Shown here: piece after piece, positions 1 through 5,490 of the stretch
How the letters are laid out: each line of letters opens with the position of its first letter
Position numbering within the stretch: position 1 is the first letter of the stretch
The notes under the pieces: generated by a model
Told to the model about the DNA's origin: nothing
The model's input: only the letters and a program-made list of their open reading frames with translations
The model's database searches: none
Position numbers and translations under genes: made by a program
Source: Nanobdellota archaeon
GTDB lineage: Archaea; Thermoproteota; Nitrososphaeria; Nitrososphaerales; Nitrosopumilaceae
Length of the DNA: 6,896 nt
Assembly: GCA_012030815.1 (NCBI GenBank)
Contig: JAAUVF010000046.1
Location: 1 to 6,896, forward strand
Direction: 5' to 3'

Positions 1-341
1 AATAATCAGCTCAAAGAAGTCCATAAAGAAATTGAAATTATTTTGCAGACATAAAAGAGTTCAAATCAATAACAGAGCAAGAAAAAATAGAATTTCAAGA
101 AAGACTTCGAACCACAATTCACCTAATCCATATAGTTCAGTCCATTGACGGAGTAATGAAACTTTTAGGACATTATCCCACATTTAAAAAAGACAGAATG
201 TTTTCACAAATCACGAGAAAGATAAGCGATTGCTGGGAAGGAATACTGGAATTTATTGCACACCAGCCAGAGCAAGAATTCCTCAATGAGGTAATAGCAA
301 ATCTAAGAATATCCCCAATAGGAACAGAGAACGTGAATTAG
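1..341 (+). CDS. 3' part of an unknown helical protein, split by one indel
   Basis: The 5' end lies outside the window. Frame 1 opens at base 1 (NNQLKEVHKEIEII) and stops at 52-54. A second frame, open from base 36, takes over with DIKEFKSITEQEKIEF and runs to the TAG at 339-341. Adding one T to the T run at 41-44 joins them as IEIIFADIKEFKSITEQ, about 114 visible residues. The first ATG of the second frame (156) is therefore probably an internal Met, not the start. The protein looks mainly alpha-helical and charged, with a C-terminal stretch around CWEGILEFIAHQPEQEF. I do not recognise the family. It converges with the PIN-like gene, with 25 bases between stops. That the region codes is fairly sure; the function is unknown. 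Confidence 0.62.
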
Positions 342-366
342 AAAATCCTAGAGATTCTTTAGTTTA

Positions 367-633
367 TCAAACAACAATTTTAAAAATTTCTTCATTATCA
401 AGCAACACGTATGGTAGATTGTTTTCTTCGCAGGCCTGACCACTTTCAGTATCACGTGTAACCAAAATCATGTCATTTTCTTTTGCATAATTAATCACAG
501 AATAGTCAGTGCGGAGTTTATGACCGTCATTACGCAGTTTCTTAACACTATATGCATCATATCCTAACTTACGAAGCTTATCATCCCAACCATCATCCAT
601 TTCGTCGATTAGAATTTTGATGGGCTTTGACAT
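367..633 (-). CDS. DUF5615-type PIN-like domain protein
   Basis: An 88-aa single-domain protein. It has the layout of the short DUF5615/Mut7-C-like branch of PIN domains: an N-terminal beta strand ending in acidic residues (KILIDEMDD, D10/E11), a helix with LRKLGYD, then G37 and T42-D43 before a helix (VINYAKEND), and the strand ILVTRD with D61. These acidic positions are those expected for metal binding in PIN-like nucleases. Full length is usual for this family. The ATG at 633 has a TATA-like element 26 bases upstream. Known relatives are often toxin-like RNases or genes of unknown role; here no antitoxin gene (for example DUF433-like) lies beside it. RNase activity is inferred from family, not shown. 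Confidence 0.8.
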   Translation of the reverse strand: MSKPIKILIDEMDDGWDDKLRKLGYDAYSVKKLRNDGHKLRTDYSVINYAKENDMILVTRDTESGQACEENNLPYVLLDNEEIFKIVV

Positions 634-654
634 GATTTATTCTTGATCAAAATT

Positions 655-663
655 CAATATTAG
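655..663 (-). promoter_or_regulatory. TATA-box candidate for the PIN-like gene
   Basis: Minus-strand CTAATATTG is centred 26 bases before the ATG at 633, which would put transcription start at or next to the start codon (leaderless mRNA). Confidence 0.45.
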
Positions 664-694
664 TGTAAATAACAATTATCATTGCACATAATTC

Positions 695-704
695 TTATTT
701 TAAG
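695..704 (+). promoter_or_regulatory. TATA-box candidate for the 69-aa gene
   Basis: TTATTTTAAG lies about 24 bases before the ATG at 722. The 88-base gap to the PIN-like gene thus holds two divergent core promoters. The match is moderate because the whole gap is AT-rich. Confidence 0.4.
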
Positions 705-721
705 ACAACATAGTAGAAAAA

Positions 722-931
722 ATGAGTGAAAAACCAGAAGACAGATCAGACGAATCTAGAAAACATCACATTGCATATTATAATTCACTAACCAAAGTAA
801 TACAAGACATTCAAAACGAGATAAAAGACGAAACAGAACCACAAATACTAGAGCATCTAAACAAAAGAGTAGAAGCAATGGAGCTTGATAAAAAAAGAAT
901 CAGAGATATGTTCCCAGATATAGAGGGTTAA
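722..931 (+). CDS. Small charged coiled-coil protein, unknown function
   Basis: A 69-aa protein with ATG start. After a short polar N-terminus (MSEKPEDRSDESRKHH), nearly all of it looks like two charged helices with hydrophobic residues at heptad-like spacing: YYNSLTKVIQDIQNEIKDE and then ILEHLNKRVEAMELDKKRI, ending FPDIEG. It has no signal peptide, membrane segment or cysteine, so a soluble cytoplasmic helical hairpin or oligomer is likely. Its TAA (929-931) overlaps the TAA of the convergent gene on the other strand within the four bases TTAA. I do not recognise a named family. Codon pattern and a placed TATA element support it as a real gene. Confidence 0.7.
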   Translation: MSEKPEDRSDESRKHHIAYYNSLTKVIQDIQNEIKDETEPQILEHLNKRVEAMELDKKRIRDMFPDIEG

Positions 932-1287
932 TCATGATACTCTTGAGAAATGTTGTATAATTTTTCACAAAAAGGAATCAATCTATCTTGGATAACTCCA
1001 TCAAACCAAGAAAGTTCCTTGTTAATGTTAAATCCATTAAACGATGTTTTTGGATAAGAATTGGATTCTAGAAAAGTAATTTCATTTTCAAATAATTGTT
1101 TTAGGTTATTTTGCCCATCAGAGGAAATTTCATAGTTACAAGGCATCATGTCAATCTGTACATAGTAATTTCCGCTACTAAGATTTATTCTGGCTTTGAT
1201 AAATGGTTGGTTGTTTTGCTGACATTCTCTGTAATGCCTGTCATATTCAAACATCTTTGAATCTATAATGTATTTTTTTAGAGCCAT
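928..1287 (-). CDS. Conserved-looking hypothetical protein, 119 aa
   Basis: ATG start at 1287 with a good TATA element 27-28 bases upstream. The protein is soluble, with no signal peptide or membrane segment. Its first half is likely beta-rich (FIKARINLSSGNYYVQIDMM, with one Cys in MPCNYE), followed by a helix (NLKQLFENEITFLES) and a C-terminal helical part with WFDGVIQDRLIPFCEKLYN. The mixed alpha/beta order suggests one compact domain. I see no catalytic motif and do not recognise the family. Its 3' end overlaps the convergent 69-aa gene by four bases, and its promoter sits immediately downstream of the stop of the preceding minus-strand gene, so it is probably transcribed on its own. Confidence 0.72.
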   Translation of the reverse strand: MALKKYIIDSKMFEYDRHYRECQQNNQPFIKARINLSSGNYYVQIDMMPCNYEISSDGQNNLKQLFENEITFLESNSYPKTSFNGFNINKELSWFDGVIQDRLIPFCEKLYNISQEYHD

Positions 1288-1309
1288 TTACAAAAGTGAA
1301 AAGTATTAC

Positions 1310-1318
1310 AGATATAGA
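1310..1318 (-). promoter_or_regulatory. TATA box of the 119-aa gene
   Basis: Minus-strand TCTATATCT is centred about 27 bases before the ATG at 1287. It begins just two bases beyond the end of the upstream minus-strand gene (stop at 1320-1322). Confidence 0.55.
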
Positions 1319-1319
1319 G

Positions 1320-1697
1320 TTACAGGTTTGCAGTAATTTTTTTAATTTTTGTTATGATGCGGATTTTTGTAGTAGTTGGCATCTCAGGCTCCATAGTGAA
1401 ATACACGATATTTCGTTTAGCATAAGTTACCATCTGTGTTACTTTTTCTCTTTCAACGTGGACGTATCGAACCTTTCCAAGTGTTCTGTTAAATTCTTGT
1501 CTCATTTTTCTTCGCTGTGCAACTTGTTTGCAAAAATGCTCTTCTTCTTTTTGTGTTTTTAGCGATGTTTTGCCACTTTTCATTATTGCTTCTCGGATGT
1601 TACCCTTAGTATCAATAATTGCTGCAAATCTCATTTTTGGATCCAAGTTAATCATGGCTTCAACAACTTTTAGTAGATCAACTTTTTTTGCGCCCAT
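1320..1697 (-). CDS. Conserved archaeal protein, probably DUF6659 family
   Basis: A 125-aa protein from the ATG at 1697 (MGAKKVDLL). A TTG at 1721 could add eight residues, but it overlaps the likely TATA element at 1720-1728, which places transcription start at about the ATG, so the shorter form is preferred. Order: an N-terminal helix (LLKVVEAMINLDP), a beta pair with a turn (RFAAIIDTKGNIREAIM) that resembles the start of Roadblock/profilin-like sensor folds, a helix rich in charge (KEEEHFCKQVAQRRKMRQEF), then strands (KVRYVHVEREKVTQMVTY, NIVYFTMEPEM) and a basic tail. I recall this pattern from small Nitrosopumilus proteins annotated DUF6659; that assignment is from memory. The function is unknown; a small-molecule or protein sensor is only a guess. 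Confidence 0.75.
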   Translation of the reverse strand: MGAKKVDLLKVVEAMINLDPKMRFAAIIDTKGNIREAIMKSGKTSLKTQKEEEHFCKQVAQRRKMRQEFNRTLGKVRYVHVEREKVTQMVTYAKRNIVYFTMEPEMPTTTKIRIITKIKKITANL

Positions 1698-1702
1698 TAT
1701 GA

Positions 1703-1720
1703 TGCCAAGTAAATTTGGCA
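1703..1720. promoter_or_regulatory. Operator-like inverted repeat TGCCAA-N6-TTGGCA
   Basis: A perfect 6-base inverted repeat with a 6-base spacer (GTAAAT). It lies exactly between the TATA element (1720-1728) and the start codon (1697) of the DUF6659-like gene. A dimeric repressor bound here would block transcription start. The only evidence is symmetry and position. Confidence 0.35.
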
Positions 1721-1728
1721 AATATAAG
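1720..1728 (-). promoter_or_regulatory. TATA box of the DUF6659-like gene
   Basis: Minus-strand CTTATATTT is centred 27 bases before the ATG at 1697. It supports that ATG over the TTG at 1721 and implies a leaderless transcript. Confidence 0.55.
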
Positions 1729-1741
1729 CTATGAAATTATT

Positions 1742-2971
1742 TTAGATTTTAATAATGCCAGACGTTATTAAAAATGCAATACTCTTTGCAAATTCTTGAT
1801 CTGTAATTTCTCCATTTACCCAGAATTTTGCATTATTTTTAATCCAGCTTGGAATTTCAGTTACGGCAGAATCAGCATTAGGCAAAACAGGAATTACAAT
1901 GATTTTTTCTCTGATCATAAATTGTATGGCGTTTATAAAATCATAATCAGTAATCTGGTTTTGAGACCACCAATCAGCATTATTTCGAATCCATTGAGGA
2001 ATAACTATATCCTCAGCAACGGTTTCAGATTTGTAAATAGGCTTATTCAGAGATTCTGCAGCAACATCAAATGTTTTTGTTGCAACATTTGTTCCATATA
2101 CAAATTTGGCACTAAAAGTTCCAATTTCAGAATTTGTAATTCCTTCATATTTTATTCGATTAAGTGGATTTACAGGAGAGATTGTAGTGCTATTTGTTTT
2201 CCCAGAAGGGTATGTTATTGTCAAAATTCCAGAATTTGCTGAAATTTCAGGCACGACAATATTGATTTCCACGTCATCTCCAGGGTCATAGAGGTTTTTG
2301 TCACTTCCCAAAAAAATATTGGTTTTAGAATTTACAGCCGAAATGGTAAAAGGAACGTCAACTTCAACAGAATAATATTTTGCAATTATATGATATGTCC
2401 CAGAGGGATTATGTTTTATGAAATTATCCATAGAGAATTGCTGTATTAAACTTGCTTGAGACACTTTGGTTTTAAATTCCTCAACTAGCTTTGCCTGAAT
2501 ACCATCTTCATCAACAATATTTACATACAAAGTTTCAGCTTTAGCTGCACTTGGTTCGTAATAGTTTGTAGAAAATTGGACAGTTGCCATATCATATTTA
2601 CTGTAAGTGTCTTTGTCAGTTGTAATTATAACACTTAATGGCTCTACTGAAACATCAATTGATTTTTGGACATCCTTGTAATTATAAACTACAGTCCAAT
2701 TTCCAAACTGGTTATCAAAAGCTGTACGAATAATGTTATGTGTTGCTTTTGATGCTTGCAAGCTAGGAAGAGAACCTGAAATAACTTTTCCATCTGGTTG
2801 AGTAGCATCCCATGTAACAGGGCCTCCAGCATAACCATCAACTACAACAAAAATTGTTATCCAATCATTTGGGCCAAAGAGTTCACTTTTTGGAGTTGCT
2901 AGTATTTCAGAGCCATATGCAACTGGAACAACAGATATTGAAAATAGAATCAAGATTACAATGAACTTCAT
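1742..2971 (-). CDS. Secreted Ig-like repeat protein with two C-terminal WIKNNA-type modules
   Basis: A 409-aa protein with ATG start. Residues 1-20 form a signal peptide (hydrophobic FIVILILFSISVV, likely cleavage after AYG). Three beta-sandwich domains follow, starting near residues 27, 119 and 224; the last two open with a shared D-K-x-x-Y-x-x-x-D pattern (DKDTYSKYD, DKNLYDPGD) found in macroglobulin-like and bacterial Ig-like domains. The end carries two related modules, residues 324-361 (IPQWIRNNADWWSQNQITD) and 373-409 (IPSWIKNNAKFWVNGEITD), a helical unit common at the ends of exported proteins in ammonia-oxidising archaea. No membrane anchor or PEFG tail is visible after them. It probably acts outside the membrane, binding protein, sugar or S-layer; no catalytic site is seen. 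The frame is intact over its full length. Confidence 0.85.
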   Translation of the reverse strand: MKFIVILILFSISVVPVAYGSEILATPKSELFGPNDWITIFVVVDGYAGGPVTWDATQPDGKVISGSLPSLQASKATHNIIRTAFDNQFGNWTVVYNYKDVQKSIDVSVEPLSVIITTDKDTYSKYDMATVQFSTNYYEPSAAKAETLYVNIVDEDGIQAKLVEEFKTKVSQASLIQQFSMDNFIKHNPSGTYHIIAKYYSVEVDVPFTISAVNSKTNIFLGSDKNLYDPGDDVEINIVVPEISANSGILTITYPSGKTNSTTISPVNPLNRIKYEGITNSEIGTFSAKFVYGTNVATKTFDVAAESLNKPIYKSETVAEDIVIPQWIRNNADWWSQNQITDYDFINAIQFMIREKIIVIPVLPNADSAVTEIPSWIKNNAKFWVNGEITDQEFAKSIAFLITSGIIKI

Positions 2972-2992
2972 ATTATAAATAAAATCTAAAAA

Positions 2993-3002
2993 TTGTTTAA
3001 TT
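2993..3002 (-). promoter_or_regulatory. Weak TATA-box candidate for the Ig-like gene
   Basis: Minus-strand AATTAAACAA is centred about 27 bases before the ATG at 2971. The flanks are so AT-rich that the site is only a suggestion; a second TATA-like run at 2972-2980 is too close to the start codon. Confidence 0.25.
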
Positions 3003-3034
3003 CAAAACAAGTGATTAACAAGAGGCGACAGGAT

Positions 3035-3062
3035 TGTGAATCTTATCAATGAATAATTCACA
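3035..3062. repeat. Inverted repeat TGTGAAT-N14-ATTCACA
   Basis: A perfect 7-base inverted repeat separated by 14 bases, in the gap between the end of the coiled-coil gene (3081) and the promoter of the Ig-like gene. It could be a hairpin at the 3' end of the upstream transcript or a regulator site upstream of the TATA region. Chance cannot be excluded. Confidence 0.3.
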
Positions 3063-3080
3063 TTTTATAAAATCAACAGA

Positions 3081-3691
3081 TTAACTATCAGGTTCAGATT
3101 TGACTAATTTTGCCTGAGAGGATTTACTTTTTCTAGTTTTTTTAGGCTTTTGTGCCTTTATTTTTGATTTTTGCTCCTTTATTTTTTGTTCAACTTTTTC
3201 TCGCTTTAGTTGTATTTTTTCCAATTTCTTTTTTTCAGATTCAAGCTGTTTTGCGAGCATACTTTGCTGTTTTAGTTTTGCTTGTTCGTCTTTAGTTTTT
3301 TTGGCAATCTTTACTTTTTCTTTGGAAATTATTTGATCAATCTTTAATCGATCTTTTTGTGCCTTGATTAGGTCTTTTTCCTGAGATGAAATTAATTTCT
3401 TTAGCTTTTCAGACTCGTCAAGTTTATTTTTTCCAGGGTTACCTGAGATACGATTTCATCATAATCTTTTTTGGTTTTTTCTAAGATCAGTTTGCTTTTC
3501 ATTTATCTCCTGAGCAATTTGAGATTGTTTAAGCAGATTGGATTTTTGCTCTTGGGCCATTTTTGATAGCATTGCCTGTTCTTTCTTTATTTGCTTGTCA
3601 ATTTCTTCTTGCTCTAGCTGCGTCTGCAAAAGCTGTTGTTTTTGATATTCTAATTCTTTTGAAACTTTATCTTTATCTGCAGATATTTTTT
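3081..3691 (-). CDS. Frameshifted C-terminal half of the coiled-coil protein
   Basis: No single open frame spans this stretch, yet the minus strand codes throughout in three successive frames. Piece one follows the T run at 3686-3691: ISADKDKVSKELEYQKQQ onward to a TGA at 3459-3461. Piece two appears after the T runs at 3467-3472/3475-3480: KTKKDYDEIVSQVTLEK. Piece three follows the T run at 3427-3432: NKLDESEKLKKLISSQEK, ending in a Lys/Ser-rich basic tail (KPKKTRKSKSSQAK) and a TAA at 3081-3083. All three pieces share the Lys/Glu/Gln-rich coiled-coil composition of the gene upstream. Repair of the three runs (one base added, one removed or two added, one added) gives one continuous C-terminal half of about 200 aa. 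It is therefore the rest of the gene starting at 4504, not a non-coding gap. Confidence 0.75.
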
Positions 3692-4504
3692 CATTATTTC
3701 ACTTCTTTCAGATCGTACTTTTTCTAGTTCTGCCTTTTGTGAATGAATTTGTTCAGAGAGTTGCGTTTGTGTTTGGATGTTTAGATGTTCTTCTTTGATT
3801 TGTGACTCTAGTTGTGTTTTTTCAATTAAAACTTGTTTTTCATAATCTTGTCTGCTTAAAATAAGCTGAGATAGTTTTGAGCGCTGCAATGCAATTTGGT
3901 CTTGTTCTTTTTTCTTTTCTGTTAACAGTTCCTCTTCAGTTTTTATTTTTTCATATATACCAATTAGCTCATTAGAGTTATCCTCTGGAGGAGACCAGTT
4001 TTTGGGCATGGAGCCTCGTAATTTTTGAATGGCTGGCTTTGTAGGAGGTATTGTCTCAGAGGGTGTCTCTTTTTTTGAATTTAGATAATGATTTTTAGAA
4101 TATTTTGTATCTTGCTTGTTATCATGTGACGATGGTAAATCATGAGAGGTGAGTTTGCCTTCAAGGTATACCTGATCTGAATGATAAAGCGCTTTGTCTT
4201 GATAAATCATATCATAAATGTGCTGCAGTCTTCCAGGATCACCGGTTTCAGAGTTTATCAACGATTGAATTTTATCCAGTATTGGATTGTCATTTGGTTT
4301 TTTCTCATCAATTATTTCAATTGCCGCATCAAGTTTACTTTGCAAATAATTTTTGTCTGATTGGTATAGAGGTTTATTTTGTTTGAAAAATTCTAAGATA
4401 TGATATAGTCTGCCGATATCGCCATTGTTTGTATCTATAAAATATTGAATTTTTTCAATGATTTGTGCATTTGTAAATTGTTGGATGTTACTAGTATTTT
4501 CCAA
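3650..4504 (-). CDS. N-terminal part of a tandem-repeat plus coiled-coil protein
   Basis: The open frame gives 284 aa, but the last eleven residues (after M271-K-K) come from the wrong frame past an indel at 3686-3691; the full protein would be about 474 aa, ending at 3081. The start is TTG, supported by a TATA box 27 bases upstream. Two copies of a 46-residue repeat lie at residues 15-60 and 75-120; 22 of 46 positions are identical, including GDxGRLxHI and LYxSDxxYLxxKL. A polar, Pro/Ser-rich linker follows (about 121-178), then an unbroken Lys/Glu/Gln-rich coiled coil to the end. No signal peptide or membrane helix is present, so the protein is probably cytoplasmic. I know the GDxGRL...LYxSDxxYL unit from archaeal proteins of this group but not its function. 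A structural, scaffold or nucleoid-related role is inferred only from shape and the basic tail. Confidence 0.8.
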   Translation of the reverse strand: MENTSNIQQFTNAQIIEKIQYFIDTNNGDIGRLYHILEFFKQNKPLYQSDKNYLQSKLDAAIEIIDEKKPNDNPILDKIQSLINSETGDPGRLQHIYDMIYQDKALYHSDQVYLEGKLTSHDLPSSHDNKQDTKYSKNHYLNSKKETPSETIPPTKPAIQKLRGSMPKNWSPPEDNSNELIGIYEKIKTEEELLTEKKKEQDQIALQRSKLSQLILSRQDYEKQVLIEKTQLESQIKEEHLNIQTQTQLSEQIHSQKAELEKVRSERSEIMKKYLQIKIKFQKN

Positions 4505-4526
4505 TCTCTTTTGGGTAAGTATGCTA

Positions 4527-4536
4527 AAGTATAAAA
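4527..4536 (-). promoter_or_regulatory. TATA box of the coiled-coil gene
   Basis: Minus-strand TTTTATACTT is centred 27 bases before the TTG at 4504. It is one of the clearest archaeal TATA elements in the window and decides in favour of the TTG start and a leaderless mRNA. Confidence 0.6.
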
Positions 4537-4584
4537 AAACAGGTAAACAAATTTCACATTTTCATGAATTTTTAATGATTCCGA

Positions 4585-4982
4585 TCAAAATTTCATACTA
4601 AATCTAGATTTTGGCTTGCAATCATTATACCCATAGCAGCAATTGCAAGAATCACCATAGATGTGACTCCAAACTCAGGTACAATAGATGTTCCAATTAT
4701 TGTTAATAGTTTGGAATCATGAGGTAACAAAAAAGAAACAACAGTCAGATCATCTTGGATAGTTTCTTCAAAGTTTGTGATCTTTTCACCATCAATAATT
4801 ATTACAAATGGACCGTCAATCAGCGCAGTAGGCAGACGGATTTTTAGCATACTCTCATCAGCTTGTGCGCGGCCAATTATTTCAAAAGTAATTAATTTTT
4901 GTCCCTGATCAATTAAATTCACAGCAAGAATCCTATCAAAAGAATACTCTACATTAAACGTAGTAGCACCATCACCTATAGT
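4585..4982 (-). CDS. C-terminal part of the cupredoxin protein, with PEFG-CTERM sorting tail
   Basis: A frame with a GTG at 4922 would give a 109-aa protein, but it stays open upstream as IGDGATTFNVEYSFDRILAV, continuing exactly where the cupredoxin frame stops. It is a beta-rich domain of about 100 aa (KLITFEIIGRAQADESMLKI, then PFVIIIDGEKI), followed by VPEFG and a hydrophobic helix (MVILAIAAMGIMIA). As read, it ends SQNLDLV at a TGA. Adding one base to the T run at 4609-4612 instead gives SQKSRFSMKF with a stop at 4585-4587, the Arg/Lys-containing end expected of PEFG-CTERM tails. Such tails are proposed substrates of an archaeosortase that cuts near PEFG and anchors the protein at the cell surface. 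It is best read as the second part of the gene at 5449, not as a separate gene. Confidence 0.8.
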
Positions 4983-5449
4983 TTTCCAACTTCTTTGATT
5001 GTTTTGTACCCATCAGTAACAAAGACAGTTCCAGTCATCCAAGGATGAATAAGGCAATAGTACGGATATTGACCTGCGGTATCAAATGTAAATTTGTAAG
5101 ATTGTCCTGGAACCAAAAAGCTTGTATCACCAAAAATACCATCAGGTCCATCATCTACTGTTCCAGACGTAACAGTATGTTTTGCAGTATCTGCGTTTTT
5201 CCAGATTACAGTGTCACCAATTATTATATCAATATCGCCAGTAGCTAAACCAGATTTTTCATTTTGCCAAAAGTATGGAGCGTCAGGACTAGCAGAACCT
5301 GTTGGCATGTTGATATCATAACTAGCTGCAAACGCAGTGCTGGTAAAACCAATAGAAGAGACAATCAACATAGAGATTAAAAATAAAATATTCACACTAG
5401 ACAGAAGTCGGTTTAATTTAAAGAGATTACGGTGTATAAAATTGATCAC
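4976..5449 (-). CDS. Secreted blue-copper (plastocyanin-like) protein, N-terminal part
   Basis: The open frame gives 157 aa from a GTG at 5449. Residues 1-41 are an export signal with a long basic n-region, a hydrophobic core (ILFLISMLIVSSIGF) and likely cleavage after AFA. The cupredoxin domain runs from about 43 to 146. All four type-1 copper ligands are visible: H91 (AKHTV), C132, H135 and M138 (YYCLIHPWM). The protein probably carries electrons by one-electron Cu cycling outside the membrane, a role that blue-copper proteins are thought to fill in ammonia-oxidising archaea, where they are abundant and c-type cytochromes scarce. The frame ends early (EVGKL, stop 4976-4978) at an A4 run; with one more A it continues into the PEFG-CTERM frame, giving about 288 aa (5449 to 4585). 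The GTG start is supported by a TATA box 26 bases upstream. Confidence 0.9.
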   Translation of the reverse strand: MINFIHRNLFKLNRLLSSVNILFLISMLIVSSIGFTSTAFAASYDINMPTGSASPDAPYFWQNEKSGLATGDIDIIIGDTVIWKNADTAKHTVTSGTVDDGPDGIFGDTSFLVPGQSYKFTFDTAGQYPYYCLIHPWMTGTVFVTDGYKTIKEVGKL

Positions 5450-5470
5450 ATATCGTCTAGAAACTCTAAA

Positions 5471-5480
5471 AAAATATTGG
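5471..5480 (-). promoter_or_regulatory. TATA box of the cupredoxin gene
   Basis: Minus-strand CCAATATTTT is centred 26 bases before the GTG at 5449, supporting that start and a leaderless transcript. It sits back to back with the promoter of the divergent gene. Confidence 0.5.
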
Positions 5481-5482
5481 TG

Positions 5483-5490
5483 TTTATTAG
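5483..5490 (+). promoter_or_regulatory. TATA box of the small membrane protein gene
   Basis: TTTATTAG is centred 26-27 bases before the ATG at 5513. Only two bases separate it from the minus-strand TATA element of the cupredoxin gene. Confidence 0.5.

Noticed and set aside
1296..1734. Two plus-strand open frames (1296-1562 and 1528-1734)
   Set aside because: They lie antisense to the DUF6659-like gene and their products are odd Cys/Phe/Ser-rich strings with no promoter; they are mirror frames of a well-formed protein.
1796..2291. Plus-strand open frames of 148 and 61 codons inside the Ig-like gene
   Set aside because: Wholly antisense to an intact secreted protein with clear domains; the product is Ile/Cys/Arg-rich and not protein-like.
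2972..3080. tRNA, other RNA gene or small ORF in the gap
   Set aside because: No cloverleaf, no GC-rich island and no coding-like frame were seen; only the inverted repeat stands out.
4593..4922. Separate GTG-started PEFG-CTERM gene
   Set aside because: It would have no signal peptide, its frame is open and protein-like upstream to 5012, and it continues the cupredoxin frame.
4976..4990. Programmed -1 frameshifting in the cupredoxin gene
   Set aside because: There is no standard slippery heptamer or clear downstream hairpin, a second indel is needed in the same gene, and other genes carry the same kind of break at A/T runs.
5045..5248. Plus-strand 67-codon open frame
   Set aside because: Antisense to the copper-binding half of the cupredoxin, whose ligands are all present.
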